From: PALSA-894 sp963734185
Lineage (GTDB): Bacteria > Pseudomonadota > Alphaproteobacteria > Rhizobiales > Xanthobacteraceae
DNA length: 64,000 bases
Direction of reading: 5' to 3'
Assembly (NCBI GenBank): GCA_963734185.1
Contig: CAVTGA010000002.1
Span: 2,604,001 to 2,668,000, forward strand
Positions 33,545-41,672 of this stretch are shown piece after piece. The translations under genes were made by a program, and so were the position numbers. The number at the start of each line of letters is the position of its first letter. Within the stretch, counting starts at the first letter, position 1. The notes under the pieces were generated by a model. That model did no database searches. It saw only the letters and a program-made list of their open reading frames with translations, and had not been told where the DNA came from.

Positions 33545-34837
33545 ATGGACGAAACCGTCCGCAAGATCAGCGCCGAGGACATCAACCCGCGCTTCAACTG
33601 GGGCCGCGCGCTGCCGGCGCTCGGCACCATGGGGGTCGATTTCGAGGAACGGGTCGACTACCGCCGTCTGCACCGCTATCGGCTCGCGCGCGTGCGCCAG
33701 GCGCTGGAGCAGTCCGACCTCGGCGCGCTGCTGGTGTTCGACGTCAACAACATCCGCTACCTCACCTCGACCAAGATCGGCGAGTGGGAACGCGACAAGC
33801 TGTGCCGCTGGGCGCTGCTCACGCGCGACGGCGATCCGATCCTGTGGGACTTCGGCTCGGCCGCCGTGCACCACAAGCTCTATACGCCGTGGATCAAGCC
33901 GGAGAACTGCAAGGCCGGCCTGATCGGCCTGCGCGGCACCGTGAACCCCGCCTTCGGCCTGATGGAGCGCCACGCCAAGGAGATCGCGGCGCTGATCCGG
34001 GAGGCCGGTTGCGACAAGATGCCGGTCGGCGTCGACATCATCGAGCCGCCGATGATGTTCGAGTTGCAGAAGGCCGGCCTCAAGATCGCCGACGGCCAGC
34101 AGACCATGCTGGAGGCGCGCGAGATCAAATCGGCCGACGAGATCGCGCTGCTCAACCGCTCCGCCGCCATGGTCGACGGCGCCTATCACCTGATCCACGA
34201 GGAACTCAAGCCCGGCGTGCGCGAGAACGACATCGTCGCCATGGTCAACGAGTTCCTCTACCGCAACGGTTCCGACGACGTCGAGGCGATCAACGCGATC
34301 TCGGGCGAGCGCTGCAACCCGCACCCGCACAATTTCACCGACCGCATGCTGCGCCCGGGCGACCAGGCGTTCTTCGATATCCTGCAGTCGTTCATGGGCT
34401 ACCGCACCTGCTACTACCGCACCTTCAATGTCGGGCGCGCGACGCCGGTGCAGCACGACGCGTACAAAAAAGCGCGCGAGTGGCTCGACAATGCGATCGC
34501 GTTGATCAGGCCGGGCGTGTCGACCGACAAGGTGTGCTCGGTGTGGCCGAAGGCGCAGGAATTCGGCTTTCCCGATGAGATGGCGGCGTTCGGGCTGCAG
34601 TTCGGCCACGGCATCGGCTGCGCCATCCACGAGCGGCCGATCATCTCGCGCGTGGTCTCGCTCGACCACCCGACCGAGATCAAGGAGGGGATGGTGTTCG
34701 CGCTCGAGACCTACTGTCCGGCCAAGGACGGCTACTCGGCCGCGCGCATCGAGGAGGAGGTCGTGGTCACCGACAAAGGCTGCCGCGTGATCACGCTGTT
34801 CCCGGCGGAGGAACTGCCGATCGCGAACCGGTATTGA
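33545..34837 (+). CDS. M24 family protein (Xaa-Pro dipeptidase/DddP-like) with one changed ligand
   Basis: A 430-residue pita-bread-fold protein with a good SD (GAGGAGGTCCCC). The N-terminal part (DLGALLVFDVNNIRYLTSTKIGEW) resembles DddP and X-prolyl dipeptidases. Ligand positions: Asp in AFFDILQSF, His in FGHGIGCAIHE, Glu in ALETYCP and Glu in ARIEEEVVV. The second Asp, normally in GY.SD.TRTF, is Cys here (GYRTCYYRTF). DddP cleaves dimethylsulfoniopropionate through a modified M24 site; whether this protein does so cannot be told. Its 3' end overlaps the convergent membrane-protein gene by 47 bases. Confidence 0.83.
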   Translation: MDETVRKISAEDINPRFNWGRALPALGTMGVDFEERVDYRRLHRYRLARVRQALEQSDLGALLVFDVNNIRYLTSTKIGEWERDKLCRWALLTRDGDPILWDFGSAAVHHKLYTPWIKPENCKAGLIGLRGTVNPAFGLMERHAKEIAALIREAGCDKMPVGVDIIEPPMMFELQKAGLKIADGQQTMLEAREIKSADEIALLNRSAAMVDGAYHLIHEELKPGVRENDIVAMVNEFLYRNGSDDVEAINAISGERCNPHPHNFTDRMLRPGDQAFFDILQSFMGYRTCYYRTFNVGRATPVQHDAYKKAREWLDNAIALIRPGVSTDKVCSVWPKAQEFGFPDEMAAFGLQFGHGIGCAIHERPIISRVVSLDHPTEIKEGMVFALETYCPAKDGYSAARIEEEVVVTDKGCRVITLFPAEELPIANRY

Positions 34838-35342
34838 AGGGCCGGTCGCGCCTGCGAACGAGCGCGAGCAGGACCGCGATGCTCGCAAGCAGAAGGAAGA
34901 AGATCGAGCCGCCGGCGAGGATCCATTCGGTGACGGCGGCGAGCATCGAGCTGACGAACAGGATCGGGGCAGCGAGACTTTGTAGGATCGGAATCGGACG
35001 CGGTCGATACGGCGTCATGGTGGGCCCGATGCGCGCGTGGATGCGCCGCGCCGACACGTAGACCAAGCGCAATCCCGACAGGACCGCGTGATAGAACGGC
35101 AGCATCACCAGCGCGCCGAGCAGGTGCCTGAATTCGAGCGTCAGCCGTTCGCCGACCAGCTCGACGGCAAAAAAGACCGCGAACAACACGGCCCAGCCGA
35201 CGACGGCGAGAAGCGCGTCGCGCACGGCTGGATTGCGCCACGGCGATCGCGCCGGATCGCGTTGCTGCTCGATCACGATGCCGGCGAGCCCGCTCACCAT
35301 GGCGAGCAGGATGAGGGCGGCCAATAAGAACAGCGTGACCAT
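34791..35342 (-). CDS. Hypothetical membrane protein
   Basis: A 183-residue protein with four hydrophobic segments: VTLFLLAALILLAMVSGLAG, ALLAVVGWAVLFAVFFAVEL, a weaker LGALVMLPFYHAVLSGL, and PILFVSSMLAAVTEWI/GGSIFFLLLASIAVLLALV. A basic cytoplasmic tail (RRRDRPF) follows. No family was recognised. The start ATG is the one that puts a membrane segment at the very N-terminus. It converges on and overlaps the M24 gene by 47 bases, and diverges from the small Cys-rich protein gene. Confidence 0.6.
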   Translation of the reverse strand: MVTLFLLAALILLAMVSGLAGIVIEQQRDPARSPWRNPAVRDALLAVVGWAVLFAVFFAVELVGERLTLEFRHLLGALVMLPFYHAVLSGLRLVYVSARRIHARIGPTMTPYRPRPIPILQSLAAPILFVSSMLAAVTEWILAGGSIFFLLLASIAVLLALVRRRDRPFNTGSRSAVPPPGTA

Positions 35343-35435
35343 CGCGGAACCGAGCCGGCATGATGCGCTTTGACGAAGGATGGCGCAGTAAGCTAAGGGG
35401 AGATCATGACCGTCAAACCTGAAGAAGGGATTGAA

Positions 35436-35750
35436 ATGACACGCTATTCGATGAATCGGGCGCGGACCGGCGCGTTGGTCGCGGCGGCGCTGGGAGTTGC
35501 GCTGATGGCTTGGGCCGCGCCTGTGGCCGCGCAGGGAAGCGCGCAGCAGCGCGAAGCCTGCCAGCCCGACGCCTTCCGCCTTTGCGGCGAATTCATTCCC
35601 AATGCGCAGACGACGGCCGCGTGCCTGTTCAAGAAGAAGCGCAGCCTGAGCCCGGCCTGCCGCGCGGTGATGTTCGGCAAGGCGACGGTAGCGAAGAAAA
35701 AATACGGCAAGAAGCGCACCGCCAAGCGCAAGAAGGTACGCCGGCGATAA
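35436..35750 (+). CDS. Small secreted cysteine-rich repeat protein
   Basis: A 104-residue protein with a signal peptide (ARTGALVAAALGVALMAWAAPVAAQ). One Cys-rich unit follows (REACQPDAFRLCGEFIPNAQTTAACLFKKKRSLSPACRAVMF, four cysteines), and then a very basic tail (VAKKKYGKKRTAKRKKVRRR). The Cys spacing matches the short cysteine-rich repeat common in Bradyrhizobium-type periplasmic proteins. The ATG with AAGAAGGG six bases ahead is preferred to one ten codons upstream. Function unknown; the basic tail could bind anionic polymers. Confidence 0.7.
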   Translation: MTRYSMNRARTGALVAAALGVALMAWAAPVAAQGSAQQREACQPDAFRLCGEFIPNAQTTAACLFKKKRSLSPACRAVMFGKATVAKKKYGKKRTAKRKKVRRR

Positions 35751-35772
35751 CGCGGGTCGCACGGGGAGGCCG

Positions 35773-36000
35773 ATGACCTATCTGCCGCCCAGGATTCCCA
35801 ATCCCAAGCAGGACGCGGCGCGGCGCGCGCGGCTGATCTCGATCTTGTTGTGGTGCGCGGCCGTGCCGCCGCTGCTGTTCGCGCTCATGGTCTACGGCTA
35901 TAGCGACCAGGCGCCGGCCGCGTTGCGCAGCTTCACGATCACGCTCGACGGGCTCGTCGGCTCGCCGTTGTGGAAGTTCCTCAATCCGGCCGCGCGCTGA
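35773..36000 (+). CDS. Small hypothetical membrane protein
   Basis: A 75-residue protein with a basic N-terminus (RIPNPKQDAARRARL), a single membrane helix (ISILLWCAAVPPLLFALMVYGY) and a short C-terminal tail. No family recognised. SD-like GGGGAGGCCG precedes the ATG. It lies 22 bases after the Cys-rich protein gene and probably shares its transcript. Confidence 0.55.
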   Translation: MTYLPPRIPNPKQDAARRARLISILLWCAAVPPLLFALMVYGYSDQAPAALRSFTITLDGLVGSPLWKFLNPAAR

Positions 36001-36017
36001 CCGGCCGCTTTTCTTTG

Positions 36018-36090
36018 GAGCATGATCTTTTCCGAAAACCGGTTCCCACCCCGGATCAAGTCCGGGGCAGGCTTTTTCGGGATCATGCTC
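36018..36090. terminator. Palindromic intergenic element, copy 2
   Basis: Arms gagcatgatc (36018-36027) and gatcatgctc (36081-36090) are exactly complementary. An inner hairpin ccccgga...tccgggg (about 36050-36068) is inserted compared with copy 1 at 18109, and the element is in the opposite orientation. It lies between convergent genes and its last bases overlap the stop codon of the minus-strand gene. It probably works as a bidirectional terminator and belongs to a dispersed repeat family. Confidence 0.75.
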
Positions 36091-36979
36091 ACGCCATCAG
36101 CAGCGGCAGGGTCCAGGCCAGTGCGATACCGGCATTGTGCGCAGGCACGAAGTTCTGCGCGTAGGAGCGCGGCGCGACCTCGGCGTTGAAGTAGCCGAGG
36201 CGGTTGGCGATGGCCGAGACGAACATGAACTGGTCGGACGGCACGCTGAGCCGGATCACGCCATGGGTCGTCTCCATGGAGCCGACCGGCTCCTGCGGTG
36301 CGGCCTTTTGCGCCGCCGCCAGCGCCGCTGGATCGGCCCACACGTAGTCGGCCGGGTTGGTGACGTTGACGTCGCTCAGCGCGATGTAGTTCGAGGCCAC
36401 CATCAGCACCGGCGGCCTGGCCGGATTGAGCGGTGTGGAAATGAAGCGCGACTCCACCGGGATGCGCACGTCCATGTCGAGCTTCGACAGGATCTGCGAC
36501 AGCGTCTTCAGGTCCGACTGGATCAGCTTGCCGAAATTCGGATTCTTCCAGTTGCTGTTGGGATTGGGCGTCTTCGGATAGGCGTTGTAGACGAAGGCGT
36601 TGGTGCCGATCACGGCGGAGCCGTTGTAGGAGGTCACGTCCGGATAGGACGCGGTGCCGAAGGCGATCACCAGGTCGGGTGCCGGTCCGTTCTTGGCGAC
36701 GTAAGGCAGCACGCGCGCCTTCTCTTCGCTGCTCGCCGACGACTTGGCTGGATCCATCAGGTCCTGCACGCACCACAGCTCGGTCACCGCGGTCGCCGTC
36801 TTGAAGGCGAGGCGGGCGCTGACCTGTTTCGATCCGCCCTTGTTGAGCGGAACGGTGACGGTCGGCGCGGCCGCGAGCGGCGGCAGGTTGGGCGGCGTGG
36901 CACGTGCGTTTTTCAGCACGGCGACCAACGGATCGGTCTCCCAGGTCTTGTTGGCGAAGATCAGGATGCGTTTTGCCAT
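36089..36979 (-). CDS. Hypothetical protein, possibly nucleoside phosphorylase-like
   Basis: A 296-residue cytoplasmic protein; the start MAKRILIFANKTWETD is chosen over an in-frame Met 28 codons upstream because the latter adds a basic, unstructured stretch. PDLVIAFGTASYPDVTSYNGSAVIGTNAFVYNAYP (about 110-145) and VGSMETTHGVIRLSVPSDQFMFVSAIANRLGYF (about 235-268) loosely recall phosphorylase-superfamily proteins (the MEt motif), but the match is weak. It is separated by 111 bases from the dehydrogenase gene upstream on the same strand. Confidence 0.6.
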   Translation of the reverse strand: MAKRILIFANKTWETDPLVAVLKNARATPPNLPPLAAAPTVTVPLNKGGSKQVSARLAFKTATAVTELWCVQDLMDPAKSSASSEEKARVLPYVAKNGPAPDLVIAFGTASYPDVTSYNGSAVIGTNAFVYNAYPKTPNPNSNWKNPNFGKLIQSDLKTLSQILSKLDMDVRIPVESRFISTPLNPARPPVLMVASNYIALSDVNVTNPADYVWADPAALAAAQKAAPQEPVGSMETTHGVIRLSVPSDQFMFVSAIANRLGYFNAEVAPRSYAQNFVPAHNAGIALAWTLPLLMA

Positions 36980-37090
36980 GACTGCGACCTTGTGCGGCGT
37001 CCGCTCCCGAAGCGCGGAGGGACGCGCAACAATTTCACGTCTCAGGGTCGAAGTCGACGTCACTTGTGTCCCTGGCGCGATCGCGCCGCC

Positions 37091-38047
37091 TCACCCTTCG
37101 AGCCCGGTCGGCACATTCTTGTTCTCAGGGGCGAGCGCCATGCCCGAGGCGAGCGCCATGGTCTCCATCAGGGCGGCAAAGTCGCCGGCCAGATACTCCT
37201 CCGGATCGGGCTTCAACGTCGCCGCGCCGAAATGGCTCTGCAGCATCTCGCGCGCCGCCGCCGTCACCGGCATCACCACGTCCATTTCGCGCCCGAGCTC
37301 GAGGCCGAGATCGAGGTCCTTGCGCAACAGTTCGGGCGTGAACGTCGTGGTCCAGTCGAGATTGACCAGCGCCGGCGACTTGTAGGCCGTGAACATCGAG
37401 CCCATCACGCTGTTGTTGATGAAGGCGAGGAAGGCGTGGCGCGGCACGCCCATCTTGTTGGCCAGCAACGTGATCTCGATCAGGTTCTCGATCACGACGC
37501 CGAGCATGACATTGTGGGCGATCTTGCACACGCGCGCGAGCTCGCCCTCGCCGACATAGGAGACGCCGCGCGGCGCGAACACCTCGATCATCGGCGTGAC
37601 GGTCTTGGCCGCGGCCTCCGGTCCGGACACGACCGCGGAGAGCTTGCCGGCCTTGATCACCTTGGCGTTGCCGCTCACCGGTGCGGCGACGAAGTCCGCG
37701 CCGAGCCCTTTGAGGCGGGCGCGGATGGCGGCGGATTCCTCGACCGCGATGGTCGAGCAGTCGACCAGGATCGGCGGCGCCGCGCCGCCGGCGGCGACCC
37801 CGTTGGCGCCGAAATAGACTTGCTCGAGGTCCTTGCCGGTCGACACGATCGAGAACAGCACATCGACGCCCTTGAGATCGGACGGCGCATCCACGACCTT
37901 GCCGCCGATCGCCGCCAGCGGCTCGGCCTTGGCGCGGGTGCGGTTCCAGATCGAAACGTCGTACCCGGCCTTGAGCAGGCGCTCGGCCATGGGAAAGCCC
38001 ATGCGGCCCATGCCGATCCAGCCGATCTTCTGCGTATTCTGCGCCAT
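37091..38047 (-). CDS. NAD(P)-dependent oxidoreductase of the 3-hydroxyisobutyrate dehydrogenase family
   Basis: A 318-residue beta-hydroxyacid dehydrogenase and paralogue of 1243-2139. The Rossmann motif is IGWIGMGRMGFPMAERL (8-24); the substrate motif DFVAAPVSGNAKVIKAGKLSAVVSG lies near 134-158. The catalytic lysine is in RVCKIAHNVMLG, and the C-terminal RKDLDLGLELGREMDVVMPVTAAAREM is typical. A good SD (CAGGAGAGCGGG) precedes the ATG. It diverges from the FMN reductase pair. Confidence 0.88.
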   Translation of the reverse strand: MAQNTQKIGWIGMGRMGFPMAERLLKAGYDVSIWNRTRAKAEPLAAIGGKVVDAPSDLKGVDVLFSIVSTGKDLEQVYFGANGVAAGGAAPPILVDCSTIAVEESAAIRARLKGLGADFVAAPVSGNAKVIKAGKLSAVVSGPEAAAKTVTPMIEVFAPRGVSYVGEGELARVCKIAHNVMLGVVIENLIEITLLANKMGVPRHAFLAFINNSVMGSMFTAYKSPALVNLDWTTTFTPELLRKDLDLGLELGREMDVVMPVTAAAREMLQSHFGAATLKPDPEEYLAGDFAALMETMALASGMALAPENKNVPTGLEG

Positions 38048-38172
38048 CCCGCTCTCCTGTTGTCGCCGCGGCCAGTAACATGGCGGCCGATGCGCTTCAA
38101 TGCGCGGCTCGCTTCCGCAGCCCTGCTCGTGCTAGGAGCGCGCGCGTGACGAGGGCGAACAGGAGATTTGCA

Positions 38173-38742
38173 ATGGCCACCAAGTTGAACGTGATCTCGA
38201 TCTGCGGATCGCTGCGCAAAGGCTCCTTCAATGCCGCGCTGGCGCGCACGCTGCCCAAGCTGGCGCCGGGCGACATGAGCATCGTTGCCGCGCCGCCGTG
38301 GGAGAGCTTTCCGATCTACAACGCCGACGATCAGAATTCGACCGGCTTCCCGGCCGCAGTCACCGCGCTCGGCGACGCGGTGCGCGCCGCCGACGGTGTG
38401 ATCTTCGTGACGCCCGAATACAATTACGGCATCCCCGGCGGCCTGAAGAACGCGATCGACTGGGTCTCGCGCCTGAAGGATCAGCCGTTCAAGGACAAGC
38501 CGGTGGCGATCCAGTCGGCGACCGGCGGACCGCTCGGCGGCGCGCGCATGCAGTACCACCTGCGCCAGGCGATGGTGTTCCTCAACGCCCTCGCGTTCAC
38601 CACGCCGGAGATCTTCGTCGGCATGGCGCAGACCAAGTTCGACGATCAGCTCGAATTGAAGGATCAGCCGACGATCGACTTCGTCACCAAGCAATTAGCC
38701 GGCTTCGAGCAGTTCGTGCGCAAGCTGACCGGGAAGGCGTAA
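38173..38742 (+). CDS. NAD(P)H-dependent FMN reductase, tandem copy 1
   Basis: A 189-residue flavodoxin-fold reductase. The FMN phosphate loop is CGSLRKGSFNAALAR (11-25). The family signature is TPEYNYGIPGGLKNAIDWVSR (about 77-97) and GGPLGGARMQYHLRQ follows. Such enzymes reduce quinones, chromate or azo dyes, or supply FMNH2 to monooxygenases. SD AGGAGATTT precedes the ATG. The next gene is a close paralogue starting one base after its stop. Confidence 0.92.
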   Translation: MATKLNVISICGSLRKGSFNAALARTLPKLAPGDMSIVAAPPWESFPIYNADDQNSTGFPAAVTALGDAVRAADGVIFVTPEYNYGIPGGLKNAIDWVSRLKDQPFKDKPVAIQSATGGPLGGARMQYHLRQAMVFLNALAFTTPEIFVGMAQTKFDDQLELKDQPTIDFVTKQLAGFEQFVRKLTGKA

Positions 38743-38743
38743 G

Positions 38744-39307
38744 ATGGCGCTCAACGTCCTGGTGATCTGCGGATCCTTGCGCAAGGGCTCCTACAACGCG
38801 GCGGTCGCGCGCGCGTTGCCGGGCCTTGCGCCCGAGGGCATGAGCTGCACCGCGGCGCCGCCGTTCGACACGATGCCGCACTACAACGCCGACGACCAGA
38901 ACGCGACCGGCTTTCCGGCCAGCGTCACGGCGTTCGCCGACGCGATCCGCGCCGCCGACGGCGTCGTCATCGTGTCGCCCGAGTACAACTGGACCATCCC
39001 CGGCGCGCTCAAGAACGCGATCGACTGGGTTTCGCGCATGAACGAGCAGCCGTTCAAGGACAAGCCGGTGGCGCTGCAGTCGGCGTCCGGCGGATTGCTC
39101 GGCGCCTCGCGCATGCAATATCACCTGCGCCAGTGCCTTACCTCGATCGACGCGCTGATCTTCGGCCGGCCCGAGGTGATCGTCACCTTCGCGCCGCAGA
39201 AGATCGACGAGGCGGGTGAACTGAAGGACCAGCCGACGCGCGACATGATCAAGCTGCAGCTCGCCGGGTTCGAGAAGTTCATTCGCCGCGTGAGCGGGAA
39301 GGCGTGA
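38744..39307 (+). CDS. NAD(P)H-dependent FMN reductase, tandem copy 2
   Basis: A 187-residue paralogue of the preceding gene, with the same FMN loop (CGSLRKGSYNAAVARALPG) and SPEYNWTIPGALKNAIDWVSR signature. It is clearly homologous along its whole length but not recently duplicated. Its TGA overlaps the ATG of the SDR gene that follows (TGATG), so all three genes are translationally coupled. Confidence 0.92.
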   Translation: MALNVLVICGSLRKGSYNAAVARALPGLAPEGMSCTAAPPFDTMPHYNADDQNATGFPASVTAFADAIRAADGVVIVSPEYNWTIPGALKNAIDWVSRMNEQPFKDKPVALQSASGGLLGASRMQYHLRQCLTSIDALIFGRPEVIVTFAPQKIDEAGELKDQPTRDMIKLQLAGFEKFIRRVSGKA

Positions 39308-40074
39308 TGGGCAGACTGAGCGGACGCGTCGCCATCGTGACCGGCGGCGCCAAAGGCATCGGCCGGCACTACAGCGCGGCGCTCGCCGCCGAAGGCGCGG
39401 CAGTCGTCATCGCGGATATCGCCGAGAGCGATGCGGCTTCGCAGGCGATCGCGGCCAAGCACGGCAGCAACTCGGTCATGGGCGTGGCGTTCGACGTGAG
39501 CAACGAAGGCTCCGTGACCGACCTCGTGACACGCAGCATGGAACGCTTCGGCCAGATCGACGTGCTGGTCAACAATGCCGCGCTCTACGCGCCGCTGCAG
39601 GAGACCAAGTGCACCGAGATCGATGCCGCACTGTGGGACCAGGTGATGGCGGTCAACCTGCGCGGCCCGTTCCTGATGGTGAAGCATGTCGCGCCGCACA
39701 TGACCGCGCGCGGCTACGGCAAGATCATCAACATCGGCTCCGGCACCGCCTATCGCGGTATCCCATGGATGCTGCACTACGTGACCACCAAGGGCGGCAT
39801 CATGGCGATGACTCGCGCGCTCTCGCGCGAACTCGGCGAGCACGGCATCCGCGTCAACACGCTGATGCCGGGCTTCACCTTGAGCGACACGGTCCTGAGC
39901 GAGAATCCGGGCCACGTGCATACCGCGCGCGAGCGCGCCGTGCAGTCGCGCGCGCTCAAGCGTGATGAGCGGCCCGAAGACCTCATCGGTGCGCTGATCT
40001 TCCTCGCCTCGGCGGACAGCGATTTCGTCACCGGACAGACCATCGCGGTCGATGGCGGGAATGTGAACACCTAA
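39307..40074 (+). CDS. SDR family oxidoreductase
   Basis: A 255-residue classical short-chain dehydrogenase. Cofactor motif TGGAKGIG, acidic IADIAE after beta-2 (NAD-type), NNAALY, catalytic IGSGTAYRGIPWMLHYVTTKGG (Ser...Tyr...Lys) and C-terminal DFVTGQTIAVDGGNVNT. The ATG overlapping the reductase stop is used. Coupling to two FMN reductases suggests a shared oxidation pathway; the substrate is unknown. Confidence 0.9.
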   Translation: MGRLSGRVAIVTGGAKGIGRHYSAALAAEGAAVVIADIAESDAASQAIAAKHGSNSVMGVAFDVSNEGSVTDLVTRSMERFGQIDVLVNNAALYAPLQETKCTEIDAALWDQVMAVNLRGPFLMVKHVAPHMTARGYGKIINIGSGTAYRGIPWMLHYVTTKGGIMAMTRALSRELGEHGIRVNTLMPGFTLSDTVLSENPGHVHTARERAVQSRALKRDERPEDLIGALIFLASADSDFVTGQTIAVDGGNVNT

Positions 40075-40153
40075 CCCCACAGCATGCTGTTCTTCCCGGC
40101 TGGTGCTATCATCGACGCCAACGCCGGCGGCGAAACGCCAGGAGGAAACGTCA

Positions 40154-41611
40154 ATGACCGGATTGGCGCGCTACGGACTTCAAGCCACGCTCGGGCTTCT
40201 GCTCGCCTTGTTGGCGACCGCCGTGCACGCGCAGGCGCCGAAGGTCGGCGATCCGCCCGAGGCTTCCAACATGCGCCTCGTCGGCCACAGCGACCTGCAG
40301 GCGCGCAGCGCCTATCAGCCGACCATTCACAAGCAGGGCGCGCGCTACATCGCTTATATCGGCCACCACGGCGGCACGCCCGACGTGCCGAAGCCGGTCA
40401 ACCGGCTCACCGGACAGGGCGAGTTCAACGGCACCTCGATCATCGACGTGACCGACCCCGCCAACCCGAAATACCTGCGGCACATTCCCGGCCTCGAGGG
40501 CAATTACGAAGAGGGCGGCGCGCAGATGGTGCGCGTGTGCGACGGCCGCAGCCTGCCCAGGGGCGATCCGGCCAAGACCTACATGCTGCGCGTGTTCGGC
40601 GGCAAGGCGCACGAGATCTGGGACGTGAGCGACCCGCTCAATGCGGCGCTGATCACGCGCATCGAGAGCGGGCGCGATACGCACAAGAACTGGTGGGAGT
40701 GCGACACCGGCATCGCCTACCTGGTCTCGGGTCTCCCGGGCTGGCGCACGCGCCGCATGACCGTGATCTACGACCTGAGCGACCCGGCGAAGCCGGTGAA
40801 GATCCGCGAGTTCGGCCTGCCCGGACAGGAGCCGGGCGCAAGCGGCGCGGTGCCGACCGACCTGCACGGCGCGATCTCGACCGGGCCGCAGGGCAACCGC
40901 GTCTATTTCGGCTACGGCACCAACAAGGGCGGCGTGCTGCAGATCCTCGACCGCGAAAAATTGCTCAACGGCCCGAAGGAGCCGACGCCCGACAACATGC
41001 GCGCGCCGGTGATCGGCGAGTTGCAGATGTCGCCGCTGGTCGGCGCCCATACGGTATTCCCGCTCGGCAAGCGCCGCATTGCGGAGTTCGTCAACGACAA
41101 GGCCGGCTCCGAGCGCGACATCGTGATGATCGTGAACGAATCGCTGGTCAACGAATGCGAGGCGCGCGAGACGCGGCAGATCGTGTGGTTCGTCGACGCC
41201 ACGATCGAGAAATATCCGATGGTGGTGTCGAACTTCCTGGTTCCCGAGACGAGCGGGAACTTCTGCTCGCGCGGCGGCCGCTTCGGCGCGCATTCCTCCA
41301 ACGAGAGCATGGCGCCGGTGTTCTACGGCAAGCTCGTTTTCGTCACCTTCTTCAATGCCGGCGTCCGCGCGATCGACGTGCGCAATCCCTACCAGCCGAA
41401 AGAAGCCGGCTATTTCATCCCGGCCATCACGGCAGCGACCGACAAGCGCTGCATCAAGGTCGAAGGGCAGGACCGCTGCAAGATCGCGATCCAGAGCAAC
41501 AACGTGGAGACCGACGACCGCGGCTACGTCTACGTGGTCGACCGCGCCAACACCGGCATGCATATCCTGGAGCTGACCGGCGAGGCGCGGCGGATCGCCG
41601 GATTGCCGTAG
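40154..41611 (+). CDS. Exported LVIVD-repeat/beta-propeller protein
   Basis: A 485-residue secreted protein with the signal peptide LLLALLATAVHAQ. The body has repeated segments of the LVIVD type, such as GTSIIDVTDPANPKYLRHI, HEIWDVSDPLNAALI, MTVIYDLSDPAKPVKI, VRAIDVRNPYQPKEAGYFIP and YVVDRANTGMHILELTG, which fold as propeller blades. SD AGGAGGAAACGTCA precedes the chosen ATG. Function is unknown; such proteins are often linked to surface or periplasmic oxidases. It stands between the SDR operon and the M20 hydrolase. Confidence 0.85.
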   Translation: MTGLARYGLQATLGLLLALLATAVHAQAPKVGDPPEASNMRLVGHSDLQARSAYQPTIHKQGARYIAYIGHHGGTPDVPKPVNRLTGQGEFNGTSIIDVTDPANPKYLRHIPGLEGNYEEGGAQMVRVCDGRSLPRGDPAKTYMLRVFGGKAHEIWDVSDPLNAALITRIESGRDTHKNWWECDTGIAYLVSGLPGWRTRRMTVIYDLSDPAKPVKIREFGLPGQEPGASGAVPTDLHGAISTGPQGNRVYFGYGTNKGGVLQILDREKLLNGPKEPTPDNMRAPVIGELQMSPLVGAHTVFPLGKRRIAEFVNDKAGSERDIVMIVNESLVNECEARETRQIVWFVDATIEKYPMVVSNFLVPETSGNFCSRGGRFGAHSSNESMAPVFYGKLVFVTFFNAGVRAIDVRNPYQPKEAGYFIPAITAATDKRCIKVEGQDRCKIAIQSNNVETDDRGYVYVVDRANTGMHILELTGEARRIAGLP

Positions 41612-41672
41612 TGCTGCCGCCGGCAGAGCCGCGTCGTCCGATTGGCAAAGACGAAGATCGAGGAAAACTCAC

